Source of the DNA: Novosphingobium acidiphilum DSM 19966
GTDB taxonomy: Bacteria > Pseudomonadota > Alphaproteobacteria > Sphingomonadales > Sphingomonadaceae
Length of the DNA: 7,995 bases
NCBI RefSeq assembly: GCF_000429005.1
Contig: NZ_AUBA01000032.1
Span: 1-7,995 of the forward strand
Reading direction: 5' to 3'
Shown: in pieces, positions 7,442 to 7,995 of the stretch
Numbering within the stretch: the first letter of the stretch is position 1
Layout of the letters: every line of letters begins with the position of its first letter
Translations under genes and position numbers: made by a program
Notes under the pieces: generated by a model
The model's database searches: none
Told to the model about the DNA's origin: nothing
Seen by the model: the letters and a program-made list of their open reading frames with translations, nothing else

Positions 7442-7680
7442 TGACCTGCTCCCCGAAGGTCCTGCAGTCATAACGAGAGTCTGCCGGTTGGATATGACGG
7501 CTGCGTTGCCAGTTCAAGCGCGTCGGGCGTGGAGCCCTCAACCAGTTCAAACGCCCGGCGAGCTTGAACTGGCGCGCGGTTGCCAAGCGACGAGTGTGGC
7601 CTGACGTTGTTGTAATCGTAGCGCCACAGGGCCAGCTTGCGCCGGGCATCAGCCAAGCTTTCTAACAGCTCCTCAGGCAG
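7442..7680 (-). mobile_element. IS3-family insertion sequence remnant (3' end only)
   Basis: The coding part matches the C-terminus of IS3-family transposases. Between its stop codon and about 7442 is a short tail beginning TGACCTGCTCCCC. IS3-family elements end in 5'-TG, so I place the outer end at the TG at 7442-7443; this is an inference, uncertain by several bases. The other end is cut near 7680, where IS256-type sequence begins. The rest of the element may resume beyond the right edge if the IS256-type element simply inserted into it. Confidence 0.6.
7468..7680 (-). pseudogene. IS3-family transposase OrfB, C-terminal fragment
   Basis: Read on the minus strand this encodes about 70 residues ending at the TGA at 7468-7470. 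The stretch LADARRKLALWRYDYNNVRP followed by HSSLGNRAPVQARRAFE is the hallmark end of the DDE integrase-type transposase of IS3 elements. Everything upstream of about LPEELLESL is missing, so the catalytic Asp-Asp-Glu residues are absent and the fragment cannot be an active transposase. The open frame continues to 7842, but that part is antisense to the IS256-type transposase and gives no family-like protein; it is a chimeric artefact of the junction. The exact breakpoint is uncertain by perhaps ten bases. Confidence 0.8.
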
Positions 7681-7720
7681 TGTCAGGAATTTCGTGTGCG
7701 GGGTGGCATAATGGGTAAAA

Positions 7721-7725
7721 AGGAG
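7721..7725 (+). promoter_or_regulatory. Ribosome-binding site of the IS256-type transposase
   Basis: AGGAG within AAAAAGGAG lies 7 bases before the ATG at 7733. It is a much stronger site than any seen before the secretion genes, and it fixes the transposase start. Confidence 0.75.
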
Positions 7726-7732
7726 ACCCTTT

Positions 7733-7995
7733 ATGGCACGACGCAAAGCCCCTGCGATTCCCGATGACCTGCTCGACCAATTGCTGGCCGGCGGCGATGC
7801 GGCAGTCGCACTGAATTCTGGCGAATTGGTCAATGCGCTCAAGAAGGCCTTGGCCGAGCGGGCGTTAAACGCCGAGATGGATTTTCACTTGGGCGACGAA
7901 GCTGAGGCGGACAACACCCGCAATGGCTACGGGCGCAAAACGGTGTCGACGGCCACTGGCAAGATCGAGATCGATGTGCCGCGCGACCGCGCTGG
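7733..7995 (+). CDS. IS256-family (Mutator-type) transposase, N-terminal 87 residues, cut by window edge
   Basis: DDE-type transposase that moves the element by cut/copy at its terminal inverted repeats. The ATG at 7733 is preceded by a strong AGGAG. The protein opens with MARRKAPAIPDDLLDQLLAG. It then has LKKALAERALNAEMDFHLG and NTRNGYGRKTVSTATGKIEI followed by DVPRDRAG. That order (an A-E-RAL-AEMD-HL block, then RNGYG and a PRDR end) is characteristic of the N-terminal region of IS256-family transposases. The catalytic Asp-Asp-Glu residues lie further downstream, outside the window, so whether the gene is intact cannot be judged. There is no frameshift in the visible part. It is oriented opposite to the IS3 fragment it interrupts. 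Confidence 0.9.
   Translation, partial: MARRKAPAIPDDLLDQLLAGGDAAVALNSGELVNALKKALAERALNAEMDFHLGDEAEADNTRNGYGRKTVSTATGKIEIDVPRDRA

Larger units (their letters stand above)
7681..7995 (+). mobile_element. IS256/Mutator-family insertion sequence, left end (truncated by window)
   Basis: A transposase of the IS256 family begins at 7733, and IS3-type coding sequence ends just before 7681, so the element's left terminus lies at about 7676-7684. Bases from TGTCAGGAATTTCGTG onward would be the terminal inverted repeat. The partner repeat and any target-site duplication are outside the window, so the exact end is not provable here. A CATAAT at 7707-7712 could be a -10 element for the transposase, but I see no convincing -35. 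Confidence 0.7.

Noticed and set aside
7681..7842. Apparent 5' extension of the minus-strand IS3 transposase frame to 7842
   Set aside because: This part is antisense to the IS256-type transposase start and its product does not resemble an IS3 transposase; the frame is open across the junction by chance.

Overview
The window looks like a chromosomal accessory locus of a Gram-negative proteobacterium. It carries an outer-membrane TolC-type channel, an inner-membrane ABC exporter and a periplasmic adaptor, all devoted to exporting a very large beta-strand-rich surface protein. Base composition is moderately GC-rich. The two transposase fragments at the right edge are of types I associate with Alphaproteobacteria (sphingomonads or acetic acid bacteria), but Burkholderia-type Betaproteobacteria are also possible. 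The host assignment is an inference from protein flavour only.

Layout. Positions 1-2469 hold the C-terminal 822 residues of a giant secreted adhesin-like protein. Its first ~210 residues here are the end of a tandem array of ~104-105-residue, Thr/Val/Gly-rich repeats that runs off the left edge. A non-repetitive beta-rich region follows, then a few degenerate RTX (Gly/Asp) motifs, then a C-terminal domain of the kind that serves as a type I secretion signal. Two consecutive strong hairpins (2478-2506 and 2519-2556) separate it from the secretion genes.

Positions 2606-7331 encode a complete type I secretion system in the order outer-membrane channel (TolC/LapE type), ABC exporter with a catalytically dead C39-like N-terminal domain (LapB/LssB type), and HlyD/LapC-type membrane-fusion protein. 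The three genes are translationally coupled: both junctions are 4-base stop/start overlaps (ATGA and GTGA). The obvious cargo is the upstream adhesin, which would pass from cytoplasm to cell surface in one step, with the C39-like domain and the C-terminal signal handling recognition. No LapD/LapG-type regulators are visible, and the adhesin N-terminus, where a retention module would lie, is outside the window.

Positions 7332-7441 are a short non-coding stretch with small palindromes. From about 7442 to the right edge is an insertion-sequence junction. The 3' end of an IS3-family transposase gene (minus strand, truncated) abuts the left end of an IS256/Mutator-family element (plus strand, cut by the window edge). 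The simplest reading is an IS256-type element inserted into an older IS3-type element beside the secretion operon.

I see a coherent adhesin/type I secretion locus of a known general kind and no clear evidence of an unprecedented system. The points most worth a second look are the composite repeat architecture of the adhesin, the double hairpin between cargo and exporter genes, the AT-rich 3' part of the adaptor gene, and the nested mobile elements.
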